Source: Variovorax boronicumulans (lineage in GTDB: Bacteria > Pseudomonadota > Gammaproteobacteria > Burkholderiales > Burkholderiaceae_C). Taken from it: 64,000 bases of DNA. The notes under the pieces were generated by a model that did not search any database, was not told the DNA's origin, and worked only from the letters and a program-made list of their open reading frames with translations. The stretch lies in contig NZ_JAUSSG010000001.1 in assembly GCF_030812215.1 (NCBI RefSeq), positions 806,001 through 870,000 of the forward strand, given 5' to 3'. This document shows, piece by piece, positions 39,643 to 48,073 of the stretch (position 1 is its first letter; every line of letters begins with the position of its first letter). Position numbers and translations under genes: made by a program.

Positions 39643-40641
39643 TTGGGACTTTCCTTCAGCACCTGGCGCGCAGGCGGCTATGCCAACGCGGCCGTCCCGC
39701 GCCGCGCCGACCCCGCCACCCTGCAGCAGTTGGGCGGACAGACGATGGGCACGACTTGGTCGCTGCGCTTTGACAACCCACGAATGCTCCCGCTGGAACA
39801 GGTGCGCGAAACAGTCGATGCAGCGCTTGCGCGGGTCATCAAGCAGATGAGCCACTGGGAGCCGGCATCGGACATCAGTCGCTTCAACGCGGCGCCTGCG
39901 GGCTCTCGGCATGCGCTGCCCGCGGAGTTCGCCGAGGTGATGCGCTGCGCCCTTCACTGGGCGCGCGTCAGCGAAGGTGCGATCGATCCGACTGTCGGTC
40001 CGCTGGTCGCCTGCTGGGGATTCGGCCCCGACGCGAAAGAGAACGGCTTGCCCACGCCCGAAGCCATCGCAGAACTGCGCGCGCGCACCGGTTGGCGGAA
40101 GCTGGAATTCGACAAAGCAAATGACACCCTGCTGCAGCCGGGGAACGTCAATCTCGATCTCTCGGGGATCGCCAAGGGTTTCGCGGTCGATCACGGCGTC
40201 GAGGCGTTGTGTGCAATCGGCCTCACCGACCTGCTGTTCGAGATCGGTGGCGAACTGCGCGGCATCGGCCGCCGCCCGGATGGGCAACCGTGGCAGGTAC
40301 GGGTCGATGGCGAATCCCCGGCCGCGCAGCGCATTGCGCTGGCCGACATGGCCATCGCCACATCGGGCGACCGCTGGCATCGCCGCGAGCACGAAGGACG
40401 CCGCTGGTCGCACACCATCGATCCGCGCAACGGTGAACCGGTCGCGCATCCGCTGGCGAGCGTCACGGTGCTGCACGCGCAATGCATGCAGGCCGACGCG
40501 CTGGCCACCGTGCTGACTGTGCTGGGGCCGGACGAAGGCCTCGCCTTCGCCGAGCACAACGACATCGCTGCCCTGTTCATCGGTCACGACGAGGTGGGCC
40601 CACGATCCACGCGCGCCTGGATCGCGCAGAACGGCGCATGA
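39643..40641 (+). CDS. apbE: FAD:protein FMN transferase (ApbE family)
   Basis: 332 residues from a TTG; no ATG/GTG is available in frame before residue 35, so the start is uncertain. ApbE motifs: TMGTTWSLRF, the SGIAKGFAVDHG active-site segment, ELRGIGRR, TSGDRWHR and HTIDPRNGEP near the C-terminus. No clear signal peptide or lipobox is seen, unusual because substrates of this family are extracytoplasmic. The enzyme moves FMN from FAD onto a Thr/Ser in the D-x-x-T/S-G-A-T/S motif, which is present in the DUF2271 protein upstream. Its stop overlaps the next gene (ATGA). Confidence 0.9.
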   Translation: MGLSFSTWRAGGYANAAVPRRADPATLQQLGGQTMGTTWSLRFDNPRMLPLEQVRETVDAALARVIKQMSHWEPASDISRFNAAPAGSRHALPAEFAEVMRCALHWARVSEGAIDPTVGPLVACWGFGPDAKENGLPTPEAIAELRARTGWRKLEFDKANDTLLQPGNVNLDLSGIAKGFAVDHGVEALCAIGLTDLLFEIGGELRGIGRRPDGQPWQVRVDGESPAAQRIALADMAIATSGDRWHRREHEGRRWSHTIDPRNGEPVAHPLASVTVLHAQCMQADALATVLTVLGPDEGLAFAEHNDIAALFIGHDEVGPRSTRAWIAQNGA

Positions 40642-41996
40642 CGGAGGCGATGTTGCGCACGCTGGGCGCGGCCGCTACGGCGACGGCCTATGCGGCGCTG
40701 TGCCTCGCTGTTTACACGCGGCAGCGACGACAACGCACCGCGGCAGTCCGCGAGGCGGCAGCGCTATCGACCGACAGCGCAACACCCACGACCCTCGTGC
40801 TGTTCGCCAGCCAGACCGGCCAGGCAGAGACGATCGCCTGGCAGACGGCACGGCAGCTGCGTGCGGCGGGGACCTCGGTGCGCGTGATGGAACTCAATGC
40901 CGTGGACGCCGCCACGCTCGGCTCCGCCGACCGCGCGCTCTTCGTCGCCAGCACGTATGGCGAGGGCGATGCGCCCGATGGCGCCAGCGTGTTCGCGGAG
41001 CGGGTGATGGATTCACCTGTTGCCTTGTCTTCGCTGCGCTATGCCGTGCTGGCGCTGGGAGACCGCCAGTACAAGAACTTCTGCGGCTTCGGTCGCGTAC
41101 TCGATGCGTGGCTGCACGCGGCCGGTGCCAGGCGCGATTTCGAATGCCTCGAAGTCGACAACAGCGACCCGGCTGCACTCGCCGCCTGGCAGTCGCGTTG
41201 GGGCGACATTGCCCCCGATCACGAAGATCCGGTCGATGCGTTCGCGCCATGGCGGATTGCGACGCGTGAACTGCTCAATGCCGGCAGCGCCGGCGCGCCG
41301 GTCTTCCAGCTGGGGCTGGTGCCGCAGTCGAGCGCGATGCCTCGCTGGGCTTCAGGCGACCTCGCGCAGATCGCCGTTGCAAGCGACCCGGCGCGGCCTC
41401 GCGACTATTCGATCGCGTCGCTGCCTGCCGATGGCGAACTGCAGCTGCTGGTGCGCCAGGAGCAGCATCCAGATGGCACGCTCGGCGCCGCGTCCGGGCG
41501 GCTCACCTCCACGCTTACTGTCGGGGACACCGTCCCCTTGCGGCTGCGGCCACATCGCACTTTCCGCCTCGAGGGCAATGAAACGCGGCCACTGATCCTC
41601 ATCGGCAACGGCACCGGACTGGCCGGCCTTCGCGCTCATCTGCGCGCCCGTGCGGCGGCGGGCCGCAACGACAACTGGCTGGTGTTCGGTGAACGGCAGG
41701 CGGCCCACGACTTCCTGTGCCGCGAGGAAATCGAGGCGTGGCAATCCACGGGCGTGCTGCAGCGGCTCGACATGGTGTTCTCGCGCGACCAGCCCGAACG
41801 CCTCTACGTGCAGCACCGGCTGCTGCAGTCGGCCGACCAGCTTCGCGCTTGGCTGGAAAAAGGCGCGGCCATTTACGTTTGCGGAAGCCTCCAGGGCATG
41901 GCATCGGGGGTGGATGCGGCCTTGAAGCAGATTGCCGGCGACACGCTCTTGCGCGATCTGTCGGCAACCGGGCGATACCGCCGCGATATCTACTGA
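40638..41996 (+). CDS. Membrane-anchored diflavin reductase (sulfite reductase flavoprotein/CPR type)
   Basis: 452 residues. A single N-terminal TM anchor (about 5-26), a flavodoxin domain with the FMN loop FASQTGQAE (55-64) and STYGEGDAPDGA, an FAD domain with RDYSIASLP, an NADPH domain with GNGTGLAGLRA and VCGSLQGMASGVD, and the terminal aromatic (RRDIY) of the CysJ/CPR family. It lacks a haem or substrate domain, so it is an electron donor. Being tethered to the membrane and encoded with the PepSY-TM protein, it probably feeds NADPH electrons into that protein (inference). Confidence 0.87.
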   Translation: MTEAMLRTLGAAATATAYAALCLAVYTRQRRQRTAAVREAAALSTDSATPTTLVLFASQTGQAETIAWQTARQLRAAGTSVRVMELNAVDAATLGSADRALFVASTYGEGDAPDGASVFAERVMDSPVALSSLRYAVLALGDRQYKNFCGFGRVLDAWLHAAGARRDFECLEVDNSDPAALAAWQSRWGDIAPDHEDPVDAFAPWRIATRELLNAGSAGAPVFQLGLVPQSSAMPRWASGDLAQIAVASDPARPRDYSIASLPADGELQLLVRQEQHPDGTLGAASGRLTSTLTVGDTVPLRLRPHRTFRLEGNETRPLILIGNGTGLAGLRAHLRARAAAGRNDNWLVFGERQAAHDFLCREEIEAWQSTGVLQRLDMVFSRDQPERLYVQHRLLQSADQLRAWLEKGAAIYVCGSLQGMASGVDAALKQIAGDTLLRDLSATGRYRRDIY

Positions 41997-42096
41997 GCTT
42001 CAAAAAATCTTGCTGACACTTGTCAGCTGCCAGTTGCTCATTGGCAACAAAACAAGAGGACTTATGGCTTATTTTTTCATTTGCCACTCATAGGTT

Positions 42097-42115
42097 AATG
42101 AGAACCACTATTATT
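42097..42115. promoter_or_regulatory. Fur box upstream of the Fiu-type receptor gene
   Basis: AATGAGAACCACTATTATT; the 7-1-7 core TGAGAAC-C-ACTATTA matches the Fur consensus TGATAAT-n-ATTATCA at 10 of 14 positions. It lies about 130 bases upstream of the receptor ATG. Confidence 0.6.
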
Positions 42116-42242
42116 CGCGTCGGTTTGCATTCCCTCGCAAATTGACTCACCCAGCCAGTCCCCGGTTTTCTCTTTCTGAAAGCGCGCGTGCGACATCGCC
42201 AGTCGAGTCCTTCAGCTCGCCGCCCTTTTCGGAGAAAACTAC

Positions 42243-44624
42243 ATGGCCTACATCAAGAGCCGCAAACACGCCGTCGCGCGCGCCGTTCCTCACCTCTCGG
42301 GCGCCGCCGCCGCCACCCTGATGGCCATCGCGGCGCCCGCCGCCTTTGCCCAGTCCGGCGGTGCATTGCCCGAAGTCCGGGTGCAGGACTCCTCCGCAGT
42401 CGACTACAAGACCGATACCTCGGCCAACCCCAAGTTCACGGCACCGCTGCTGAACACGCCGCAAACCATCCAGGTGATCAAGGAACAGGTCATCCGCGAA
42501 CAAGGCGCGACGACACTGACCGAGGCGCTGCGCAACACGCCCGGCGTGGGCACCTTCTTCCTCGGGGAGAACGGCAACACGAACACCGGTGACGCCGTCT
42601 TCATGCGCGGCTTCGACAGCTCCAGCAGCATCTTCGTGGACGGCATCCGCGACCTCGGCTCGATCTCGCGCGACGTGTTCAACATCGAGCAGGTCGAAGT
42701 CGTGAAGGGCCCGTCGGGTACCGACGTCGGCCGCACCTCGCCCACCGGCTACATCAACCTCGTGACCAAGAAGCCGAAGCTCGAAGACAACTTCACGGGC
42801 TCGATCGGCTTCGGCAGCGCCGACTACAAGCGCGGCAGCATCGACTGGAACAAGTCGCTCAGCAGCGCCAACGGCATCGGTGCCGCGTTCCGCCTGAACG
42901 CGGTGGTGGAAGACTCGGGCGTTGCCGGCCGCGACTTCGTCAAGAACAAGCACACTGCCATTGCACCGTCGATCGCGCTCGGCCTGAACTCGCCCACGCG
43001 CTTCTACTTCGACTACCTGCACGTCGACCAGAACAACGTCCCCGACGGCGGCGTGCCGACCATTGGCCTGCCCAGCTATTCGAACCCCGATCCGACGGCG
43101 CTCGGCGCACGTCGCCGCAGCTTCCTGAATTACGCTGCACCGGTCGATCCGAAGAACTTCTACGGCACGGCCTACGACTTCAACAAGGTGACGGCCGACA
43201 TGTTCACCGCGCGCGTCGAGCACGACTTCACGCCCGACGTCACGCTGCGCAACACCACGCGCTACGGCAAGACGAAGCAGGATTACATGCTCACGTCGTT
43301 CATGCTCGGCGGCTTGGCAGCCAACGGCAACCCGCCGCCCTCTGCCAACACGGCGTTCCTCAGCACGCCGATCCCGGGCCTGCCCTCCACATGGGCAGTC
43401 ACGCGCAATTCGCCGACCAACAAGAACCAGGAAAACACGATCTTCGTCAACCAGACGAACGTGACCGCCAAGTTCGACACCGGCAGCGTGAGCCACTCGC
43501 TGAGCGCGGGCGTCGAGCTGATCCGCGAAGAACAGTCGAACCTGGGCTATTTCGCTCCCGGTGCGTTGTTCAACGGCAAGGCTGTGCAGAACGGCGCCTG
43601 GCCGGCCGCGAACCTCTACGCGCCGAACCCCTACGTCAACGGCTACAGCCGCATCCAGAGTGGCGCCGACAGCAAGGGCGTGACCAACACGGTCGGCCTC
43701 TATGCCTTCGACACCGTCAAGCTCAACGAGCAGTGGCAGATCACGGGCGGCCTGCGCTTCGATCACTACAACACGTCGTTCCAGAGCTCGACGCTGTCGA
43801 CCGCTACGACCAACCCCGGCCTGCCGGTCGGAACGCTCGTGCCCTCGTCGCTGAAGCTCTCGGACAACCTGTTCACCGGCAAGATCGGCGTGGTCTACAA
43901 GCCCGTGAAGAACGGCAGCATCTACGCGGCCTACGGCACGTCGGCCCAGCCTCCGGGCGGCGCGAACTTCTCGCTGTCGGCCGCCGGTTCGGGCAACAGC
44001 GCTGGGCGCACCGACTTCCTGCCACAGAAGGCCAAGACCTTCGAGATCGGCACGAAGTGGGACGTGATGAACGACAAGCTGTCGCTGACGGGCGCGATCT
44101 ATCGCACGGACGTGACCAATGAAGTGGTGCAGGACCCGACCAACACCTCGCTCTACTACCAAAGCGGCAAGAAGCGCGTTCAGGGCATCGAACTGGGCCT
44201 TGCGGGCAGCATCACCGAACGCTGGGGCGTGACGGCCGGGTTCACAACGATGGACACAAAGGTCCAGAGCGGCCCCAACGTCACCGCGGACGGCACCAAC
44301 GTGCTGGTCTACACCCCGAAGAACGCCTTCACGGCCTGGACCACCTACCAGTTCCCGTTCGGCCTGACCATCGGCGGCGGTGCGCGCTACAACGGCAAGC
44401 TGCATCGCGGCACCGACGGCGCGGTGGGTACGCCGGCCTATATCGACGCCTACTGGGTGTTCGACGCCATGGCGTCCTACCGCATCAACAAGAACGTCGA
44501 CATCCAGTTGAACGTCTCCAACTTGTTCGACAAGCAGTACGCGGCAGCCATCAACAAGAGCGGCTACCGCTACACGCCGGGTACGCCTCGTTCGGCAAAG
44601 ATCACCGCGAACTTCGCGTTCTGA
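42243..44624 (+). CDS. fiu: TonB-dependent catecholate siderophore receptor, Fiu type
   Basis: 793 residues: a signal peptide (cleavage near AAFAQ), a TonB-box-like LPEVRVQ, a plug domain with VFMRGFDSSSSIFVDGIRDL and VEVVKGPSGTDVGRTSPTGY, and a 22-strand barrel ending in the aromatic C-terminus of outer membrane proteins (ANFAF). Long stretches match E. coli Fiu (DGIRDLGSISRD, VPDGGVPTIGLP, NNFYGT-like, NKSGYRYTPG). It imports ferric catecholate siderophores or their breakdown products. Preceded by a Fur box and followed by a PiuC-type gene, a pairing common for such receptors. Confidence 0.93.
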   Translation: MAYIKSRKHAVARAVPHLSGAAAATLMAIAAPAAFAQSGGALPEVRVQDSSAVDYKTDTSANPKFTAPLLNTPQTIQVIKEQVIREQGATTLTEALRNTPGVGTFFLGENGNTNTGDAVFMRGFDSSSSIFVDGIRDLGSISRDVFNIEQVEVVKGPSGTDVGRTSPTGYINLVTKKPKLEDNFTGSIGFGSADYKRGSIDWNKSLSSANGIGAAFRLNAVVEDSGVAGRDFVKNKHTAIAPSIALGLNSPTRFYFDYLHVDQNNVPDGGVPTIGLPSYSNPDPTALGARRRSFLNYAAPVDPKNFYGTAYDFNKVTADMFTARVEHDFTPDVTLRNTTRYGKTKQDYMLTSFMLGGLAANGNPPPSANTAFLSTPIPGLPSTWAVTRNSPTNKNQENTIFVNQTNVTAKFDTGSVSHSLSAGVELIREEQSNLGYFAPGALFNGKAVQNGAWPAANLYAPNPYVNGYSRIQSGADSKGVTNTVGLYAFDTVKLNEQWQITGGLRFDHYNTSFQSSTLSTATTNPGLPVGTLVPSSLKLSDNLFTGKIGVVYKPVKNGSIYAAYGTSAQPPGGANFSLSAAGSGNSAGRTDFLPQKAKTFEIGTKWDVMNDKLSLTGAIYRTDVTNEVVQDPTNTSLYYQSGKKRVQGIELGLAGSITERWGVTAGFTTMDTKVQSGPNVTADGTNVLVYTPKNAFTAWTTYQFPFGLTIGGGARYNGKLHRGTDGAVGTPAYIDAYWVFDAMASYRINKNVDIQLNVSNLFDKQYAAAINKSGYRYTPGTPRSAKITANFAF

Positions 44625-44668
44625 TCCTTGTTGCCTGCCGGGTCCACCCCGGCACGGTGCGAAACTCG

Positions 44669-44697
44669 AGCCCCGGCCTGCCGGGGCTTTTCTCTTT
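44669..44697 (+). terminator. Intrinsic terminator after the Fiu-type receptor
   Basis: AGCCCCGGC (44669-44677) pairs with GCCGGGGCT (44680-44688), followed by TTTCTCTTT. It lies 17 bases before the next ATG, so read-through into the PiuC-type gene may be limited or regulated. Confidence 0.8.
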
Positions 44698-44713
44698 GCG
44701 GAGTGCCTGAAAA

Positions 44714-45394
44714 ATGATGCTGCATGTGCCCGACGTCTTGAGTCCCGCCCAGGTGCGCGACATGCGCGCCGCACTGGATGCGACGAACTGGATCGATGGC
44801 CGCGAGACCGTTGGCGCGCAAGGCGCGCAGGTCAAGCGCAACCGGCAACTGCCGGAGTCATCGGCTGTCGGGCGCGAGCTCGGTGCAAAGGTGCTTGCTG
44901 CGCTGGCGCGTCATTCGCTGTTCTTCTCGGCCGCACTGCCCTCACGCTTTGTTCCGCCGCTCTTCAATCGCTATGAAGGGGGCGAACACTACGGCGTTCA
45001 CATCGACGGCGCGGTGCGCGCGCTGCCCGGAGGTGGCCAGCAGCTGCGCACCGACCTGTCCTGCACGCTGTTCCTGTGCGATCCGGAAGACTACGATGGC
45101 GGCGAGCTCGAGGTGATCGATACCTATGGCTCGCATGAGGTGAAGTTGCCGGCCGGCGACCTCATTCTTTATCCGGCGAGCAGCCTGCATCGCGTTCACC
45201 CCGTGACGCACGGGGCGCGGGTTTGCTCGTTCTTCTGGCTCCAGAGCATGGTGCGCAACGATCAACAGCGCAGCATGCTGTTCGAGCTCGACCAGAACAT
45301 CCAGAAATTGCGCGCCCGGCTGGGCGAATGCGAGGAAACGGTGGCGCTGACGGGCCACTATCACAACCTTTTGCGGCTTTGGTCGGAGGTATAG
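44714..45394 (+). CDS. piuC: Fe(II)/2-oxoglutarate PKHD-type hydroxylase (PiuC/YbiX)
   Basis: 226 residues. The iron facial triad is H96-x-D98 ([11 protein letters not shown]) and H159 (SSLHRVHPV), with Arg169 (GARVCSFFW) for 2-oxoglutarate. The family is YbiX/PiuC, commonly encoded directly behind Fiu/PiuA-type siderophore receptors and thought to modify a siderophore or the receptor system; the exact substrate is unknown. Two ATGs in tandem make the start 44714 or 44717. Confidence 0.92.
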   Translation: MMLHVPDVLSPAQVRDMRAALDATNWIDGRETVGAQGAQVKRNRQLPESSAVGRELGAKVLAALARHSLFFSAALPSRFVPPLFNRYEGGEHYGVHIDGAVRALPGGGQQLRTDLSCTLFLCDPEDYDGGELEVIDTYGSHEVKLPAGDLILYPASSLHRVHPVTHGARVCSFFWLQSMVRNDQQRSMLFELDQNIQKLRARLGECEETVALTGHYHNLLRLWSEV

Positions 45395-45439
45395 CGGGCC
45401 GGCGAAGAGTCATCGACAAACGCAGTAACACCATAGTTA

Positions 45440-45469
45440 TTGCAAATGCGATGGATTCTTATTTATAAT
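45440..45469 (+). promoter_or_regulatory. Promoter with embedded Fur box upstream of bfd
   Basis: -35 TTGCAA (45440-45445), 18-base spacer, perfect -10 TATAAT (45464-45469). The spacer contains AATGCGATGGATTCTTATT (45445-45463), close to betaproteobacterial Fur boxes of the type AATGCGAATnATTCTCATT. A repressor bound here would directly block RNA polymerase. It is 40 bases upstream of the bfd ATG. Confidence 0.65.
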
Positions 45470-45508
45470 CGACCAACCAACAGCCAGCCAACTGCCGCTT
45501 TCACAGCC

Positions 45509-45781
45509 ATGATCGTTTGCGTCTGCCGCCGAGTCTCCGACCGTGAAATCGCACGCCATGTGCGAGCCGGCATGACTTTTGACGAAGTGCAATTCGAACT
45601 CGGCGTGGCCACACAATGTGGCCAATGTGAAGGTTGTGCGCGCGATATCGTCGCGCAATGCAGCGCTTCGCACCCGGTCGCCGCGTTGAATCGCGAATCG
45701 GGCCCGAGGGCGATCCAGCTTGCCAGCTCCATCACGGAAAGCAAGGCATGGAACTCGTCTCAGCGCTCGGCGGCAGCCTGA
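45509..45781 (+). CDS. bfd: Bacterioferritin-associated ferredoxin (Bfd)
   Basis: 90 residues from MIVCVCRRVSDREI. [2Fe-2S] ligands C4 and C6 (C-V-C) and C37/C40 (QCGQC), with an extra C43 next to them. The C-terminus is about 25 residues longer than in E. coli and Ser/Ala-rich. Bfd docks to bacterioferritin and reduces the stored ferric core to release iron, so expression under iron limitation (Fur box upstream) makes sense. An earlier in-frame start at 45440 is rejected because it is inside the promoter. Confidence 0.9.
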   Translation: MIVCVCRRVSDREIARHVRAGMTFDEVQFELGVATQCGQCEGCARDIVAQCSASHPVAALNRESGPRAIQLASSITESKAWNSSQRSAAA

Positions 45782-45822
45782 TCCTCGTCGCAGGCTCGGT
45801 CTGGTGGATTCTTCGCAAGTAA
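45748..45822 (+). CDS. Possible 24-residue membrane microprotein overlapping the end of bfd
   Basis: An ATG at 45748, preceded by GGAAAGCAAGG, opens a 24-codon frame encoding MELVSALGGSLILVAGSVWW plus ILRK: one hydrophobic helix and a basic end, resembling small membrane peptides. It overlaps bfd by 34 bases in another frame and precedes tonB. It could equally be chance; no homologue is recognised. Confidence 0.25.
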   Translation: MELVSALGGSLILVAGSVWWILRK

Positions 45823-45885
45823 CGTCGTAGCGGTTTTGCTGCAATCGGGGCACGTTTTGGCGTGCCCGCATTCGAATGGTTGATC

Positions 45886-46566
45886 GTGTCTGACCGCTTT
45901 GCCCCTCCCCCCTCGGTTTTTGGCCTCTCGCGCAATGTCGTCATTGCGAGCGGTGTCATCCTGTTTCACGCTGCTGCGCTCTGGGCGCTGCAAAGCGGGT
46001 TGCTGCGACGCGCTGCCGAAGTGGTGATTCCGGTCGAAATCATGAGCCAGTTCGTCGAGCCACCAAAACCCAAGGTGGATCCCCCCCCTCCTCCTCCGCC
46101 CCCACCAAAGGTGGCCAAGGCGCCGCCTCCACCGCGGCCGCAAGCCATCCGTGAATCCAAGCCCACGCCAGCCCCGCAGGCGCCCGTGGGCACCACGGAA
46201 CCGCCGCCTCCGCCAGCGCCGCCGGCTGCGCCCACGCCGCCGGCTCCTCCCGCGCTGCCGCCGGCACCTCCGGCTCCGCCCGCAGTGCAACTGCCCTCAA
46301 GCAACGCCGACTACCTGCAGAACCCCAAGGCCGTCTACCCCGCCATGAGCAAGCGGCTCGGAGAGCAGGGCAAGGTGATCGTCAAGGTACTTGTCGGTGT
46401 CGACGGGCTGCCCAAGAGCGCCGAGGTCAAAAAATCCAGCGGCTTCGAGCGGCTGGACGAGGCTGCCATCGCATACATCATGAAATGCCGGTTCGTGCCC
46501 GGCAAGGTTAACGGCGTGGTTCAGGCCATGTCCTATGACGCCCCCGTCAATTACGTCTTGAACTAA
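45886..46566 (+). CDS. tonB: Energy transducer TonB
   Basis: 226 residues from GTG at 45886 (an in-frame GTG at 45862 is an alternative). An N-terminal membrane anchor (about 17-36), a long Pro-rich periplasmic spacer (about 60-140, including nine consecutive Pro), then the TonB C-terminal domain (NPKAVYPAMSKRLGEQGKVIVKV, FVPGKVNG). It spans the periplasm and powers TonB-dependent receptors such as the Fiu-type one nearby. It is followed by exbB and exbD. A run of eight C (46081-46088) lies in the Pro spacer. Confidence 0.93.
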   Translation: MSDRFAPPPSVFGLSRNVVIASGVILFHAAALWALQSGLLRRAAEVVIPVEIMSQFVEPPKPKVDPPPPPPPPPKVAKAPPPPRPQAIRESKPTPAPQAPVGTTEPPPPPAPPAAPTPPAPPALPPAPPAPPAVQLPSSNADYLQNPKAVYPAMSKRLGEQGKVIVKVLVGVDGLPKSAEVKKSSGFERLDEAAIAYIMKCRFVPGKVNGVVQAMSYDAPVNYVLN

Positions 46567-46588
46567 TTTTTCTCTGGAGCAACTTCGT

Positions 46589-47305
46589 ATGGATTCCCAA
46601 TTTGGCTTGATGAACGTCTGGAATCAAGGCGATTTCGTCACCAAGGCCGTCGCGGTGCTGTTGATCGGCATGTCGCTTGCGTCGTGGATCGTCATCATCG
46701 TCAAGGCGCTCGACGTCATCAAATACAAGCGCCTGGCCAAGAACTCGCAGGACTTCTGGCACAGCGAAGACTTCGCCACCGCCCTGAACAAGCTCGGCAA
46801 GGACGACAGCAACCCCTTCCGCGCACTGGCGCTCGAAGGCCGTGAGGCGGCAGCCCACCACCGCAACACCAAGGCCCATCTGCACGATGCGCTCGATGTG
46901 AGCGACTGGATCACGCGAGCCCTCCGCAACGGCATCGATGCATTCACTGCGCGCCTTCAAACCGGCCTGGCCATCCTGGCATCGGTGGGCTCCACGGCGC
47001 CGTTCATCGGCCTCTTCGGCACGGTCTGGGGCATCTATCACGCACTGATGAGCATCGGCTCGGCCGGCCAAGCCACCATCGACAAGGTGGCGGGCCCCAT
47101 CGGAGAGGCGCTGATCATGACGGCGCTCGGCCTGGCGGTGGCGATTCCCGCGGTGCTTGGCTACAACGCACTGGTTCGCGGCAACAAGTTCGTGCTGACC
47201 AAGCTCAACAGCTTTGCGCACGACCTGCACGCCTACTTTGTGACCGGCGCTCGCGTGCAAAGCGGCAGCGGCGACGCGATTGTGGTTCCGCTCAAGAAAG
47301 GCTGA
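46589..47305 (+). CDS. exbB: Biopolymer transport protein ExbB
   Basis: 238 residues, three TM helices in MotA/TolQ/ExbB arrangement: TM1 about 20-42 (VLLIGMSLASWIVIIVKAL), a cytoplasmic domain, then TM2 with AILASVGSTAPFIGLFGTVWG and TM3 with EALIMTALGLAVAIPAVLGYN. Forms the pentameric proton channel that energises TonB. It lies 22 bp after tonB. Confidence 0.95.
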   Translation: MDSQFGLMNVWNQGDFVTKAVAVLLIGMSLASWIVIIVKALDVIKYKRLAKNSQDFWHSEDFATALNKLGKDDSNPFRALALEGREAAAHHRNTKAHLHDALDVSDWITRALRNGIDAFTARLQTGLAILASVGSTAPFIGLFGTVWGIYHALMSIGSAGQATIDKVAGPIGEALIMTALGLAVAIPAVLGYNALVRGNKFVLTKLNSFAHDLHAYFVTGARVQSGSGDAIVVPLKKG

Positions 47306-47310
47306 GTGCC

Positions 47311-47724
47311 ATGGCTTTCGGAACACAAGACGAACCCGATGAGGTGATGAACGAGATCAACATGACGCCGCTGGTCGACGTCATGCTGGTGCTCCTGATC
47401 ATCTTCATCATCACCGTGCCGGTGATGAAGCACGCGGTCAACATCGACCTGCCTCGCGCCAGCAGCGAGCCCGAGCAGCCCAAGCCGCAGAACATCTTGT
47501 TCAGCGTCACGGCCGATGGCAGCTACTACTGGAACGAGCAGAAGATCGACGACAGCGAACTTCCCAACCGCCTTGCCGCCGAAGCAGCCAAGGAGCCGCA
47601 GCCCGAATTGCACATTCGAGGTGACAAGGCCGTGCGCTACGAACGTGTGGCCAAGGCCATGTCGGAAGCGCGGGAAGCCGGCGTGCGCAAGATCGGCTTC
47701 ATCACTGAACCCGACGCGAAGTGA
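47311..47724 (+). CDS. exbD: Biopolymer transport protein ExbD
   Basis: 137 residues. One TM helix with the essential Asp (VDVMLVLLIIFIITVPV) after INMTPL, then a periplasmic domain (LPRASSEPEQPK, ISVTADGSYYWNEQ-like). Works with ExbB and TonB. It lies 5 bp after exbB. Confidence 0.95.
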   Translation: MAFGTQDEPDEVMNEINMTPLVDVMLVLLIIFIITVPVMKHAVNIDLPRASSEPEQPKPQNILFSVTADGSYYWNEQKIDDSELPNRLAAEAAKEPQPELHIRGDKAVRYERVAKAMSEAREAGVRKIGFITEPDAK

Positions 47725-47773
47725 AGCAAATTCGAAGCGTGTGAAAAAAATCAATCTTCGCGATTGACTTCTT

Positions 47774-47792
47774 GTTGAGAATCATTATCATT
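47774..47792. promoter_or_regulatory. Fur box upstream of hemP
   Basis: The 7-1-7 core TGAGAAT-C-ATTATCA (47776-47790) matches the Fur consensus TGATAAT-n-ATTATCA at 13 of 14 positions, the best Fur box in the window. It ends about 30 bases ahead of the hemP ATG. Confidence 0.82.
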
Positions 47793-47821
47793 CACTCATC
47801 GCTTCGATACGGGAACTCCAA

Positions 47822-48034
47822 ATGCCAGCCACACCGAACGCCTTCACTGTTCTGAACCATCCTTCGCTCGACCAATCGGGTGGCGGCCATGCGTCGATCC
47901 AGGCATCGCGTCCGGTACCAATGGTCGAAAGCACAGAGCTTCTCAAGGGAAGCAAGACCGTCGGCATCATGCACAACGGTTCGCTCTACAGGCTCCAGGC
48001 CACCAAACTCGGCAAGCTGATCCTGACCAAGTAA
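47822..48034 (+). CDS. hemP: Hemin uptake protein HemP
   Basis: 70 residues. The C-terminal block STELLKGSKTVGIMHNGSLYRLQATKLGKLILTK is the HemP family signature (TLLxGxxxxxIxHxGxxYxLrxTrxgKLIL). Small cytoplasmic protein of the haem/iron uptake regulon; in some Burkholderiales relatives it acts as an activator of haem receptor genes. It has its own Fur box and a terminator, so is likely a separate transcript after exbD. Confidence 0.9.
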   Translation: MPATPNAFTVLNHPSLDQSGGGHASIQASRPVPMVESTELLKGSKTVGIMHNGSLYRLQATKLGKLILTK

Positions 48035-48073
48035 GTCGCTCAGCCCGCCCTTCGCGCAAGTTTCATCGTGGGG

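Noticed and set aside
42147..44774. An 875-codon open frame antisense to the Fiu-type receptor
   Set aside because: It has the Arg/His/Val-rich composition of a shadow frame in GC-rich DNA, and the sense strand encodes a recognisable receptor over the whole length.
45848..45867. GGGCACG and CGTGCCC inverted repeat ahead of tonB
   Set aside because: Seven-base arms without T-run in GC-rich DNA; could be chance and gives no clear function, although it overlaps the alternative tonB start at 45862.
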